Shown here one piece after another: positions 8,174 to 17,884 of a stretch of 64,000 nt of DNA. Position numbers and translations under genes: made by a program. The DNA lies in assembly GCA_031415695.1 (NCBI GenBank), contig JANOSH010000061.1, forward strand, positions 1 through 64,000, in the 5' to 3' direction. The notes under the pieces are model-generated. The model searched no databases. It was not told the DNA's origin and worked only from the letters and a program-made list of their open reading frames with translations. Numbering within the stretch: the first letter of the stretch is position 1; each line of letters opens with the position of its first letter. This stretch comes from JANOSH01 sp031415695. Its GTDB lineage: Bacteria > Actinomycetota > Acidimicrobiia > Acidimicrobiales > Ilumatobacteraceae.

Positions 8174-11100
8174 CTATGCCTTGAAGGCGTCGAGCCACGG
8201 GGCCCTGGCCTGCTTGGTCAGGATCGGCACCTTACGCACGACACTCGCCGAAAGCGTGGCGATCGGGTACGACACTCGAAGTGACCTTCTGCCAGTGGTG
8301 TCGATCACTACAATATTCTGAGGCAGTATGTTTGCACCGTCGTACATACGCACCCATTCGTGTAGAAAGCCCCAACGGTTCTCGCTTCCCGATATGCCGG
8401 GGGGTTGATCGTTCTGATTCTGCGTCGGATTCGAGAGGTCGGTCATCTGGTCAGAGTTGACGCCCGATCCGTTACGCGGTGTACATACATTGGTGCCCGA
8501 TTCGCTGCAATTCTTGGTGTTGATGAATTGGGGAATCTCCAGGAGCACGGATGTGCATGTCGTGCCCGCAGCGCCGGCGACCACCTGCCCAGCGGCGTTG
8601 GTGCAGTACGTCGTCACCCCCGATCCGTTTGCGATGTTTATTTCCTTCGGATGGATGGCACGCTGTGTTCCGTTGAACGGGTTCAGCGGGTGGTAACGCC
8701 GGGTGAGCGAGCTAGCGGTGTCGACGAGGCCCTTCCATGCAAGCCCGATTGGCGACGCAGGGCCACTGGTTGCAGCATCGTTCTCGATGGCCTTAACGGG
8801 GTCACAGAACGGTCGCCCGTACAACGGCCCCACAGCGCGCCCCGTCACCGGGCTGGCGGGTAAGCAGAGGTCGATCGTTGGAACAATGAGGTCCCATGCG
8901 TCCGGTGAGTTTGCAGATGGCTTTACCTGAGGTTCACCAGGAGTTGAGATTGCTAGGGCTGGGAACTCTGGCTTGCCTGGGTCCTTTTGCTTGTTCAGGA
9001 CTCGGGCCGGATCGAAGACGACGTAGTAGGCGGCTGAATTGAGGAGAAAACTGCCGTCGCTTTTGGTGATTCGAGCGGCTGGTTTCCACAGTTCATGGAC
9101 TCCGGGACCGTCCGTCGCCGCGGTGTAGTTCTGGTGCTGCATCCCGTTGCTCGGGTCCTTCGCGACCGGATTGTACGGAGCATTCGAAGGCTTCCAGAAC
9201 CAGCCGGCATTAGCAGCGCAGGCCACGGATCTCTTGTCGTCGAAATACAAGCTGGGTCGGCCTCCGAACGCCGAGTTGGGCCCGACAATCGAGGCACCCT
9301 GCGAGTCGGGTTGTTGTAGTGCCGGCCCAGTCTCGGTCAGGTACGGCTGTGGGATGTTGTTCGGCAGTATCTCGTTGTCATTGACGTCCGGGCAGTTGTC
9401 GTTGAACCCGCCGGGCTCGCCAAAGGTTGCGAGCAGTTTGATGCGGAACTCGGTGAAATCGACGGCACTTGGGCTTGAACGATCATCACACATCACGTTC
9501 AGGTGATACTCGTGTTCGTTGTTGAGTAGAGCATCTGCGGTATGGGTCCCCTGATGAATGTGCGACAACCAGTAGCACTCGTGACCCGACAACGTCAGGG
9601 ATCTGGCCGGCGAATCCTGCGGGCCGCCGGAGACCGCCTTCCATTTATTCTGAACGGTGATCTTGTGCCCGACGTGGTCTTCGTGCCGATGAGCAGAATT
9701 CACCGGAACGCGCCCAGCTGCAATATCCGCGTCGTATCGCCGATTGGAGACCTCATTCGCGTAGCCAAACGGGATGCCCTGTGACCAGTAGTACAGCGTC
9801 GACGAGGCCGGGTCGTCGCCATGATCGTGCGCATAGGTGCATGGCTGGCCATTTTCAACGTCGGTTGCTGGGTGCCAGGTCGGGTAATAGTGACCATCGA
9901 CAGCCACAACCCACCATTTGTCGTGTTGCGCAGCAGTGCAAATGGCCATCCAACCAGCGGGTCGAGCCGGCGGGGTCCATGGCTTCAGGTGCGAGTCGCA
10001 CGGATTGCTTAACTCAGTGCCGTTGTGGAAGTTGGGGGCCACCCCCAGCGTGCCTGTTGCGCACGAGATTGTCGAATAGCCGGGTGGGTTCGTTGCGCCT
10101 CGCGACTCGTTGAACTTGGGGACGACGAAGTTGCGGTTGCCGGTTGGGAATGGAACGCACACGGATCGTTTAGTGAGATCTGCCGGCTGTGCGGGAAGCG
10201 GGTTGCACACTGGAGTTCCTCCGCCTTCGATGACAAAGTCGGTTCCGCCGATGGTAACTGTTGCTTGGCCAACAACTGGCGGTGGGGTGCCACCAGCCGG
10301 GACCGAGATTGCCGTCGCCGTGGCCTTATTGACAAAGCTTGTGGTCACCCCCGCAATCGAGCAAACGTATTGAACCGATGCTCCGGCTGCTCCGGCCGCT
10401 GCCAGAGTCAGCGACGGCCTGAAGCAGTTCGGCGCCGAAGGATCATCGACCTTGACAGTCAAGGGGTTCGCCCCCGTGTTGGTGACGGTGATTTGAAACT
10501 CGAATGAAGCTGGCCCAGAGGGTGCCGTAGCAACATCGGCGAATTGGCCTGAGCCGGTCAAACGAACCTTCTTTGTCAGCGTCATGCCATTGAGCCCTAG
10601 TAGGGAAACCGACGCCTTCGCCTTCAGTGCGGTCACGCCGGTGGCCGTAACGGTCGCTTCGTTCTCTCGGCTGGCGTTGAGCTGCTCGCCACACGTGAAT
10701 GTAAGGGACGCACCGGGTGACAACGGCCCGATGGGTGGTGCTATCTGCTGGTTGATGCAGGCCTGAACGGCCGGATCACTCACGACGATTCCCGAGACGG
10801 GCAATGTGCCGGTGTTGGTGACTACGATTCGCCACTCGGCAAGTACCGGGAATGTCGGCGTCGTTACGGCGCCGACGAACGGTGGGTTGGTGCCGACCGG
10901 CGGTGCAAGCCTGACCGTCTTTGCTATGGACAACTCGGTTGACCCCCCGCCACCCGTGCTGGCGCACAGCACAATCTCGCTGACGTTTTGAGGCGGACCG
11001 GTTCGCTTTATAGTGACAGCGTTCGTCACGACGTTGACGTCCTTCATTGTCCACGCACTCACGGCAATAGCGACTGGTTCACCAGCGATCAGAATTGTCG

Positions 11101-11452
11101 ATGTTGGGTTGCCGTTCAGATCGTTTGCTCCCCGGACATGGATCCGGGTAATGGTCCGAACCGCAGGAAGGCCGATGACCGCTGTTGCTTCATTCGAAAA
11201 GCCAGGCGTCCAAACTTCCCAGGGTTTGGCTACCGTTACGTCGTCGTTGAGGAATGACGCCTTCCAATAGCTGTCGCTCGTTCCGACCCCGGAGCTAGGG
11301 GATGTCGTTTGCGCCGGAGTGCCCGTGACGATGGCGGACCCCGCCGGACACACCGGATCGGCATCGGCCCTCAACTGGGTACGAACCGATTGCGCTCCGA
11401 TCAACGAGATCGTCAATGCTGCCGCCATCGCGAACTTACGCCTGATGTTCAT
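8174..11452 (-). CDS. Large secreted protein with DUF11-type repeats
   Basis: A 1092-residue exported protein. Residues 1-30 are a signal peptide (MNIRRKFAMAAALTISLIG). A discoidin-like beta segment follows, then about three DUF11-like repeats (VTNTGTLPVSGIVVSDPAV, VTNTGANPLTVKVDDPSA). The long C-terminal part (about residues 440-1092) is rich in His, Asp and Cys, with local motifs such as YAHDHGDD, HRHEDHVGHK and SHIHQGTH, which suggests metal binding. No sortase signal or membrane anchor is evident at the C-terminus. I do not recognise the C-terminal domain. The upstream ATG at 11452 best fits the signal peptide. Confidence 0.7.
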   Translation of the reverse strand: MNIRRKFAMAAALTISLIGAQSVRTQLRADADPVCPAGSAIVTGTPAQTTSPSSGVGTSDSYWKASFLNDDVTVAKPWEVWTPGFSNEATAVIGLPAVRTITRIHVRGANDLNGNPTSTILIAGEPVAIAVSAWTMKDVNVVTNAVTIKRTGPPQNVSEIVLCASTGGGGSTELSIAKTVRLAPPVGTNPPFVGAVTTPTFPVLAEWRIVVTNTGTLPVSGIVVSDPAVQACINQQIAPPIGPLSPGASLTFTCGEQLNASRENEATVTATGVTALKAKASVSLLGLNGMTLTKKVRLTGSGQFADVATAPSGPASFEFQITVTNTGANPLTVKVDDPSAPNCFRPSLTLAAAGAAGASVQYVCSIAGVTTSFVNKATATAISVPAGGTPPPVVGQATVTIGGTDFVIEGGGTPVCNPLPAQPADLTKRSVCVPFPTGNRNFVVPKFNESRGATNPPGYSTISCATGTLGVAPNFHNGTELSNPCDSHLKPWTPPARPAGWMAICTAAQHDKWWVVAVDGHYYPTWHPATDVENGQPCTYAHDHGDDPASSTLYYWSQGIPFGYANEVSNRRYDADIAAGRVPVNSAHRHEDHVGHKITVQNKWKAVSGGPQDSPARSLTLSGHECYWLSHIHQGTHTADALLNNEHEYHLNVMCDDRSSPSAVDFTEFRIKLLATFGEPGGFNDNCPDVNDNEILPNNIPQPYLTETGPALQQPDSQGASIVGPNSAFGGRPSLYFDDKRSVACAANAGWFWKPSNAPYNPVAKDPSNGMQHQNYTAATDGPGVHELWKPAARITKSDGSFLLNSAAYYVVFDPARVLNKQKDPGKPEFPALAISTPGEPQVKPSANSPDAWDLIVPTIDLCLPASPVTGRAVGPLYGRPFCDPVKAIENDAATSGPASPIGLAWKGLVDTASSLTRRYHPLNPFNGTQRAIHPKEINIANGSGVTTYCTNAAGQVVAGAAGTTCTSVLLEIPQFINTKNCSESGTNVCTPRNGSGVNSDQMTDLSNPTQNQNDQPPGISGSENRWGFLHEWVRMYDGANILPQNIVVIDTTGRRSLRVSYPIATLSASVVRKVPILTKQARAPWLDAFKA

Positions 11453-11495
11453 GGTTCCTGCCCCGTCTCGAAAGTACGGACCCGAACGTAATTTC

Positions 11496-11523
11496 ACTCA
11501 ACTTCAACTACGAAAAGTTGAGT
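11496..11523 (-). promoter_or_regulatory. 9-bp inverted repeat upstream of the DUF11 protein gene
   Basis: ACTCAACTT (11496-11504) and AAGTTGAGT (11515-11523) form a perfect inverted repeat with a 10-nt spacer, 44-71 bp upstream of the start at 11452. The position and symmetry fit an operator or promoter-overlapping site. The regulator is unknown. Confidence 0.45.
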
Positions 11524-11646
11524 AAAATTCAGAATCCCTCTTGAGAGTCGCCTCCCGTTGAGGTTTCGTCACTACTTTGGGAGTCGGATATCTCGACAGT
11601 TGGTGGGCACGAAACTGCGAAGCGTGCCGCCTGCTATTGGCTGGAT

Positions 11647-13971
11647 TCAGCCGACACCGGGATTGATCGGCGCGTCGGCGATCACGGCCCGGGCGCGCAA
11701 GTCCGCCATATCGGACTCGGTCAGGCCCAGTGACCCGAGTATCTCGGCGTTGTGCTCGCCGAACATCGGCATATGCCGGCGAGGAACCGGGCTCGCATCA
11801 ACCAGGCGCCACGTAACTGCCTGCTGCTTGTGGTCAACGATTTTCGGATGCGGTAGATACACCCAGAAGTCGCGATACAACAGTTGTGGATCGTCGTGGA
11901 CCGACGACGTATCGAGCACGCGTCCCGCTGGTACGCCCAACAACTGCAGTTGCTCCATCGCCTGTTGGGGCTGTTGTGACCCCAGCCAATCGCCGAGAAT
12001 CGTGTCGAGTTCATCATGGCGAACGTGGCGGTCGGCCACGCTCAAACGTTCCAGATCGACGCGACCCAGTAGTCCGCACACCAATCGCCATTCTTCATCG
12101 GTGCGCACCGATATCACGATCCATTGGTCGTCACCCATCGTTCGGTACACGTTCTGGGGAGCGAAACGCTCATCGCGACACCCGAAATGTTTGGGGTCCT
12201 CCCCACGCGAAGCGGCGACGAACGCCTCGCCGATCAAGGCCATAGATGCCTCGCGTTGAGCCAGATCGATGTGACAGCCCGCATCGTTACCGCCGCCCGC
12301 TACGACTGCGTCGCGTTGCAACAACCCGAGGCCAATGGCAGCAACGGCGGCGAGCCCAGCGACCGGATCTCCGTAGGAAACGCCAGTCTTAAACGGCTCC
12401 TCGTCGCCGAGATACCCCGACAGCGAGGTGAGTCCCGACATCAGTTCGATAACCGGCCCAAACCCAACATAACTGCGGTCGGGGCCTTCTTTGCCGAAGG
12501 CCGCCATGCTGACCGTGACCAGATTCGGGTTTGCTTGTTTCAACACGTCGTCAGTCAACCCGAGGCGATCAAGGACGTCGGCTCGATAGTTCTCGATGAG
12601 CACATCGGCATCCTTCACCAACCTGAGCAACAGTTCTCTGCCTTCGGGCTGCGAGAGATCGAGTGTCAGCGATTTCTTGTCACGGTTGTATGCCGCGAAG
12701 TAATACGACGAGTTCCACGGATCGGCGACGCCTGGCTGTACCACCAACGTTCGGATGTTGTCCCACGCCGAGGGCGACTCGACCTTGATGACCTCTGCAC
12801 CCATAGCTGCCAAGTGCATCGTGGCAAACGGCCCCGCCCACATCATGGTGAGGTCGATCACGCGTAACCCAGCGAGCGGCAATTGACCGCGTTCGCCGTG
12901 CATCGTGCTCGGAGGGCGTTGCGTCCATTCGTCATGCGATGACTCAATCGACGGCCGCCAACCGAACCCCGGGAAGGGCCGCCCAGGAACCGTGACACCA
13001 CCGCCCAATGACTCGAAGGCGCCCCGAGCCACAAGTCCCTTGGACTGCAACAACTCGGCCGGAGTGAGCGAGATGCCGATAGGCACCCGGGCATCCAGAC
13101 CTGCCTGCAACGCCTCGGCTCTCGTCTTGTCGATGAACCACACATACAGCTTTGCTGTGAGCGCTTCCTCGTTAAGCGGTTCGACCCGTTGGAGTGGATT
13201 CGTGAACCGCTCCTCGCCTAGCTCGGCATCGTTGAGCAGTGCAAACAAGGCGGGGACCTGTCGTTCGAGCGCAAACGCCCCAGCCCAGCCGTCGAGACAC
13301 GGATACACCGCCCAGGGGGCACGTGTGTGGTTGCCGAGGCGAGGAATGGTCGGCCCACCAACCGCCGTGGAGGGTCGGTACAGTTCGAGCATTCCGGCCG
13401 CGCATTCCTGAGCCGACAAATCGACAAGCTCACCTGCGCCATGGCGAACGCGCCCGAACCAGCACGTGACCGCAACGGCAAACGCGTTGAGACCTGCGAG
13501 CTTCGCAGCTTGGCCTCCGCCCGTGAGCAGCGGTTCGCGTTCGGCATCACCGGTGAGCGACATAATGCCGCCCATGGCGAACGACACCGCGCTCGTTGCT
13601 TGATAATCGGCGTACGGGCCGGTGAGCCCGAATGGGGTCACCGACACAACGACAAGACTCGGATTGCGATCCCTGACTTGGTTCCAGTCGATGCTCAACT
13701 GCGTGAGTTGGCGAGGCTGAAGGTCACAAAGAACAATGTCGGCATTGCGGACAAGCTCGTCCAGGTTGGCCACATCATGTTGCCAGGGAACTGCGGTCTT
13801 TCCTGCGTGTAGGTAGGCGATCTCGTCGACGGCGAGCGCTACCGAGGTGTGGATCGCCACGTGTCGTACGGATGCGCCGTACCCACGTAGGAACCGCCCA
13901 GCAAGTCCGGCGGCAACCCCCGACGACAGCTCCAGAACACGAACACCCTCAAGTGGCAACGGCACACTCAA
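11647..13971 (-). CDS. Double-length CaiB/BaiF class III CoA-transferase
   Basis: The 774-residue protein is two CaiB/BaiF units in tandem, about twice the usual 390-400 residues. The N-terminal half (1-340) begins LEGVRVLELSSGVAAGLAG and is divergent in the CoA-binding region. The C-terminal half (from about 365) has the canonical LRVIDLTMMWAGPFATMHLA. At the position of the catalytic Asp of formyl-CoA transferase both halves carry Glu (VDLSAQE and IDLAQRE). The family moves CoA between carboxylic acids through acyl-enzyme and glutamyl-CoA intermediates. The substrate is unknown. The gene follows the CAP gene on the same strand by 85 bp. Confidence 0.85.
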   Translation of the reverse strand: MSVPLPLEGVRVLELSSGVAAGLAGRFLRGYGASVRHVAIHTSVALAVDEIAYLHAGKTAVPWQHDVANLDELVRNADIVLCDLQPRQLTQLSIDWNQVRDRNPSLVVVSVTPFGLTGPYADYQATSAVSFAMGGIMSLTGDAEREPLLTGGGQAAKLAGLNAFAVAVTCWFGRVRHGAGELVDLSAQECAAGMLELYRPSTAVGGPTIPRLGNHTRAPWAVYPCLDGWAGAFALERQVPALFALLNDAELGEERFTNPLQRVEPLNEEALTAKLYVWFIDKTRAEALQAGLDARVPIGISLTPAELLQSKGLVARGAFESLGGGVTVPGRPFPGFGWRPSIESSHDEWTQRPPSTMHGERGQLPLAGLRVIDLTMMWAGPFATMHLAAMGAEVIKVESPSAWDNIRTLVVQPGVADPWNSSYYFAAYNRDKKSLTLDLSQPEGRELLLRLVKDADVLIENYRADVLDRLGLTDDVLKQANPNLVTVSMAAFGKEGPDRSYVGFGPVIELMSGLTSLSGYLGDEEPFKTGVSYGDPVAGLAAVAAIGLGLLQRDAVVAGGGNDAGCHIDLAQREASMALIGEAFVAASRGEDPKHFGCRDERFAPQNVYRTMGDDQWIVISVRTDEEWRLVCGLLGRVDLERLSVADRHVRHDELDTILGDWLGSQQPQQAMEQLQLLGVPAGRVLDTSSVHDDPQLLYRDFWVYLPHPKIVDHKQQAVTWRLVDASPVPRRHMPMFGEHNAEILGSLGLTESDMADLRARAVIADAPINPGVG

Positions 13972-14056
13972 CTACTTAGCGGACAAGTAGCCGCGCCAGC
14001 AAGCCGACGTGGGTGGGCGGTTCGTACGAGGCCGAAATAGTCACGATGTGGCCGTG

Positions 14057-16024
14057 CTACCCGGTTTTGCGAGTATCGAGAAGCCGATTTGGGACCGACG
14101 GGGTGAACCGCAACGGTCCGGACGCACTGAACACGCCCTGGATGTCGACAACGAGGTGAACAGATGCACTGGTGTACACGCAAAAGCTCCCATCGGAGTC
14201 AACCGGCACCACGCTGAGATTGGCAACTGTCTGTTGTGCACCAAAGTTGCCGCTGCTGTGGGACTGCGGCCCAGGCGCCAATCGCGAGCACTTGTCGGCG
14301 GTAATGTACCCACCAGACAGACCCTCGGTCATCGTGAGGTTCACCAGCACGGCCTCGCTACCTGGGTCGGCTCCGGCTGTGATTCTGACGACCTGTCCCC
14401 CGCCGACTCTGGCACCCGAGCGGGTGTCGAGCTGACGCCTCGGTCGTGCCGACGTGAAGCCATGCCCTCCCGACGCAGTGAAGAAGCCCTGTGTGTCGAC
14501 GATGAGATGAACCGCACCGCTGCTGTACACGCAAAAGCTTCCATCGCTGTCGAGCGAGACCACGGCCAGATTGGCCAGTGTTTGTTGTACACCAAAGTTG
14601 CCATTGCTGAACGCTTGCGTCCCGGCCGTTAGGCGACTGCATTTGTCGGCCGTAATGTACCCGCCTTGTGTCGCGTCGGTCATCGTCAGGTTCACCAGAG
14701 CTGCTTGGCTACCGGCAGGAGCACCAGTGGCGACCCGCGTACTGCTGCCCGACGCACGACGTGTCGTGCGTCGTGAATCGAGCAACCGAGTAGGTGTCGT
14801 CGGCGAGTACCTCAGGGAGCCGGTTGCACTGAACACACCTTGGGTGTCGACGACGAGGTGAACCGCTCCGCTGTTGTACAAACACAGACTTGCGTCAGGG
14901 TCAACGGGCACCACGGCCAAGTTGGCCACGGTTTGCCCTGCGACAAAGTTGCCATTGCTCGCAGCCTGCGGTCCGTCGACCAGACGGGAGCACTTGTCGG
15001 CAGTAACGTAGCCGCCCTGGGTGCCCTGCGTCATGGTGAGGTTCACCAGTGCCGCGTCGGCACCGGTGCCGGCGTTCGCCACAGTTGTCTTGCCCGGGGG
15101 GCGGGGCGAGCCATCAGCGCCGCCGGAGCCGCCTGAGGGACTCACCACGTTAAACGACCATGACACGTTGGGTCGCCCAGGCTGACGCAGAACTACGCCG
15201 TGCCGGCCGAGGTTGAGCGGCGTTCGCGGAATAACCAGGACTGCGTTGTCGCCTTGAAGGATTGCCTTACCCGTAGATCCATAGATTGGATCAGACGAGT
15301 TGAATGTCGCTCCGGTTTGCACACAGAGATCAGCCCCGGCAATCTGTGTGGAGCCGTCGGGCCGAGTCAGTTCGGCAGTAATGCCTGCCACCGGTTCTGT
15401 CGGCAGCAGGGCGATGAGCGGCAGGCCCGAGAATTGACGTCCGTTGCCGCCGCCGCACCCTTCGCGGGGATCGGGAAGTTCACCGGTGAACTGGTTGAGA
15501 TACGTGTTCGAGCCATTTCCGGGAAACAGCACCGTGGGTAGGGGCGATGGTGACCCGCCAAGCCCGCTGATGACGTTCAACATGGCCGAGCCCGATGCTG
15601 AGATGCCAAACGAGATCGACTCGAGGTGGGGACGCAGCACTCCAATGGCATGGAATGGCGCCCGCATCCAACCGTCGATGGCGTTACGTGGCGACGTGCC
15701 GCCACCGATGTTGCTCGACCGTGCCGCCTGATCGCCCGATGTGGTGTACCACGGGCTCGCCGGGTTTTCGGTGTGCGCATTGGCGTATTGGCCAGTGCGC
15801 AGCGATGTTGGAGTGTTGGCCATGTAGGCCAGGTGGTTGGCGATTCCCTGGTTTCCAGCCCGGTCGTCGGCCACGGGCGCGAGGCCTGAGCCGATGCGAT
15901 AGACGTTGACCGTTTCGAGCGCGGTTGCGCTGTCGGCTGGCACGGCCAACGAGACGGTTGGCGGGCCAACAACGACCATCCCAAGAGCTACAGCAACAGC
16001 GACCAGTGCCGTGCGACGAATCAT
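14057..16024 (-). CDS. Secreted CAP-domain protein with three C-terminal surface repeats
   Basis: A 655-residue exported protein. It has a signal peptide (residues 1-30), then a CAP/SCP domain (about 30-155) with HTENPASPWYTTSGDQA and the AIDGWMRAPFHAIGVL helix. A linker follows, then three copies of a roughly 100-residue repeat. Each repeat has LVNLTMT, GYxTADKCSRL, QTxANLxVV, DxDGSFCVY or a close variant, VHLVVDxQGxFS, and a final RLLDTR-like edge. Two Cys per repeat could form disulfides. Upstream in-frame codons reach 16069, but ATG 16024 places the signal peptide at the N-terminus. CAP domains of this type are extracellular; the activity is unknown. Confidence 0.8.
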   Translation of the reverse strand: MIRRTALVAVAVALGMVVVGPPTVSLAVPADSATALETVNVYRIGSGLAPVADDRAGNQGIANHLAYMANTPTSLRTGQYANAHTENPASPWYTTSGDQAARSSNIGGGTSPRNAIDGWMRAPFHAIGVLRPHLESISFGISASGSAMLNVISGLGGSPSPLPTVLFPGNGSNTYLNQFTGELPDPREGCGGGNGRQFSGLPLIALLPTEPVAGITAELTRPDGSTQIAGADLCVQTGATFNSSDPIYGSTGKAILQGDNAVLVIPRTPLNLGRHGVVLRQPGRPNVSWSFNVVSPSGGSGGADGSPRPPGKTTVANAGTGADAALVNLTMTQGTQGGYVTADKCSRLVDGPQAASNGNFVAGQTVANLAVVPVDPDASLCLYNSGAVHLVVDTQGVFSATGSLRYSPTTPTRLLDSRRTTRRASGSSTRVATGAPAGSQAALVNLTMTDATQGGYITADKCSRLTAGTQAFSNGNFGVQQTLANLAVVSLDSDGSFCVYSSGAVHLIVDTQGFFTASGGHGFTSARPRRQLDTRSGARVGGGQVVRITAGADPGSEAVLVNLTMTEGLSGGYITADKCSRLAPGPQSHSSGNFGAQQTVANLSVVPVDSDGSFCVYTSASVHLVVDIQGVFSASGPLRFTPSVPNRLLDTRKTG

Positions 16025-16162
16025 GGTGATACCTGGATTTCCGTGAACCGACATCGCCCGGCAACACACCTCGTGTTCTGCCGCCGCAAAACCTAACCCA
16101 AATAGAGAGTCGAGGGCGTCGAGTTCTCACCGGTAAGGACTGCATGTCAGGCTGGGCTTGTT

Positions 16163-17296
16163 GTGAGAGCCGCGCTTGGAACTACCGCTCGACGTCTCGA
16201 CGTGCTCGTGCTCGCCAACTTCCTCGGGTTGGGTATCATCATCGCTGCGGTACCTCGCTATCTGCATACTGAGCTGCAGGCCAGCCGCCTTTCCACTGGC
16301 TTGGCAACGACCATCTATTTCGTGGCCGCTCTGCTGGTACGACCTTTCATTGGAGTGGCGGTCGATCGAATTGGGCGACGCCCCTTCCTGATCGTGCCAC
16401 CGGTGTTCACGGCTGGCCTGACCCTCTTGTATCTCACGGTCGACACCGTGGGTGGCATCACCATGCTGCGGTTCTTGGGAGGCGCTGTTGCCGCGATGTT
16501 CTTCACAGCGGTGATCCTGGCTGCGACCGATGTCGTTGAACCGGCCCGACGCACGCAGGCGCTCGGCCGGCAATCGGTGATGACCTACACCGGGTTCATC
16601 ATCGGACCTGTGCTGGCCGATCGGCTGATCGACCAGAGTTGGACCCTCGTGTGGATCGTGCCCGCAGTGCTGCACATCGTTGTGTCGGTTATTGGTCTCA
16701 CCATTCCTGAGACACGCCCGACCAATCGACCCCAGTCGGTGGCGCGCGTGGGATTCGACCGACGGGTGATACGCCCGGCCACCGGCGTGTTGGCGGCCAA
16801 CTTCGGGTTCGCCTCCATCGTGTCGTTCCTACCCGAATACGCCGAGCGAATTGGCATCTCGCGGCCAGGCAGCCTGTTCGCGGTGTACGCCGTTGCCGTA
16901 TTAATGATCCGAGCAGTGACCGGACGCCTCGCTGACCGAATCGGTCCGGCCCGCTTCATTGCACCGGCGTTGACGCTTGGGGTTGTCGCGTTGGTCGGCC
17001 TTGCACTAGCCGACCTCCCCTGGCAGTCGTACGTGGCCATCGCGCTTGTGGGCATGAGCATCGGGGCGACCTTCCCCGCCGCGACGTCGGCTGCATTGAC
17101 GCGGGCGGGTGACGGCGACAAAGGCAAGGCGATGGGAACGACGCTGGCGTTCGGCGACATTGGCCAGGCCAGCGCCGGGCCGGTCGTTGGTTTCCTATCG
17201 ACGCAATGGGGATTCCAATGGGTCTACCTCATCCCGGCCATCGTATGCAGCGTTGCCGTTGTGTCGGTGCTGTCGATGCCAGAAGCGCGGCGCTGA
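16163..17296 (+). CDS. MFS transporter (drug/sugar exporter type)
   Basis: A 377-residue polytopic membrane protein with 12 likely helices. Loop 2-3 has the MFS signature as VRPFIGVAVDRIGRRP, and the second half repeats it as ADRIGPAR. The PETRP sequence near residue 190 ends the first bundle. It resembles small MFS exporters; the substrate is unknown. The start is GTG at 16163. The gene is divergent from the CAP gene, and no clear partner follows. Confidence 0.8.
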   Translation: MRAALGTTARRLDVLVLANFLGLGIIIAAVPRYLHTELQASRLSTGLATTIYFVAALLVRPFIGVAVDRIGRRPFLIVPPVFTAGLTLLYLTVDTVGGITMLRFLGGAVAAMFFTAVILAATDVVEPARRTQALGRQSVMTYTGFIIGPVLADRLIDQSWTLVWIVPAVLHIVVSVIGLTIPETRPTNRPQSVARVGFDRRVIRPATGVLAANFGFASIVSFLPEYAERIGISRPGSLFAVYAVAVLMIRAVTGRLADRIGPARFIAPALTLGVVALVGLALADLPWQSYVAIALVGMSIGATFPAATSAALTRAGDGDKGKAMGTTLAFGDIGQASAGPVVGFLSTQWGFQWVYLIPAIVCSVAVVSVLSMPEARR

Positions 17297-17683
17297 TCGT
17301 GCGCATCCTTATAGAGGCCAGACAACGCTGGAATTCCCGAATAGCAGCATGATCACGTTCTCGCTCATGTGAATATCGACGGTTGGCCGCGTTAGCCGCG
17401 CTTCGGATTTGAGACTGTCATGTCCAATGGCCGCCATCATGGTGGAGAATTGTCGTGGGTCGTGCAAAACGGTCGTCTCCCACCGCAAAGGCCAATTCCG
17501 TACCGTTTCCAGTATCAGATGCGCCTTCGAGGTGGGAGAGGGCTGCTTTTTCGAGTAGATCCCCACACGCGACCGGGCTATTCTCTTCACAGCTTCTTGT
17601 CGGCTTGCCTGACATCACGGTCCTTGGGGGTGTTGATGAGCCTGGCGGGACGCTCGGGATTCATGTCGAATCGGTTGGCCTCA
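17297..17683. other. Gap without a supported gene
   Basis: About 390 bp downstream of the MFS gene. Several short overlapping frames exist on both strands (for example 17309-17590 minus and 17418-17618 minus), but none shows a recognised motif or good start context. The stretch adjoins an ISL3-like remnant and a methionine-synthase remnant, so it is probably decayed mobile-element or deleted-gene sequence. Confidence 0.5.
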
Positions 17684-17827
17684 CACGTGAATGTCTCGGG
17701 GGCGGTGATCGCCGGGTGGGTCCGCGCTCGCGCCGATGTCGACCTGGTGGACCCGCCGTGCTCCGGACGGCCGACACGTCTGGTGTGGCGAAACGTCCGG
17801 TTGTGGTGCCCGACACGGTATGCCTGA
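17684..17827 (+). pseudogene. ISL3-family transposase N-terminal remnant
   Basis: A frame ending at TGA 17825-17827 contains ADVDLVDPPCSGRPTRLVW followed by RNVRLWCP. This matches my recollection of the N-terminal region of ISL3-group transposases, where a VDLxDxPCFGRPVRLVWRKRRWRC segment precedes zinc-binding cysteines. The upstream CxxC pair is not preserved, and the frame stops before any DDE catalytic region. It is therefore only a fragment. It sits immediately upstream of a truncated methionine synthase, suggesting insertion followed by deletion. Confidence 0.5.
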
Positions 17828-17884
17828 CGCAACGGTTCAAACGGATAGCGTTCGGGTTCGGCACCTTCGAGCACTTCAGAATCC

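Noticed and set aside
17309..17590. Minus-strand 93-residue protein beyond the MFS gene
   Set aside because: No recognisable domain; overlaps other weak frames and adjoins remnants.
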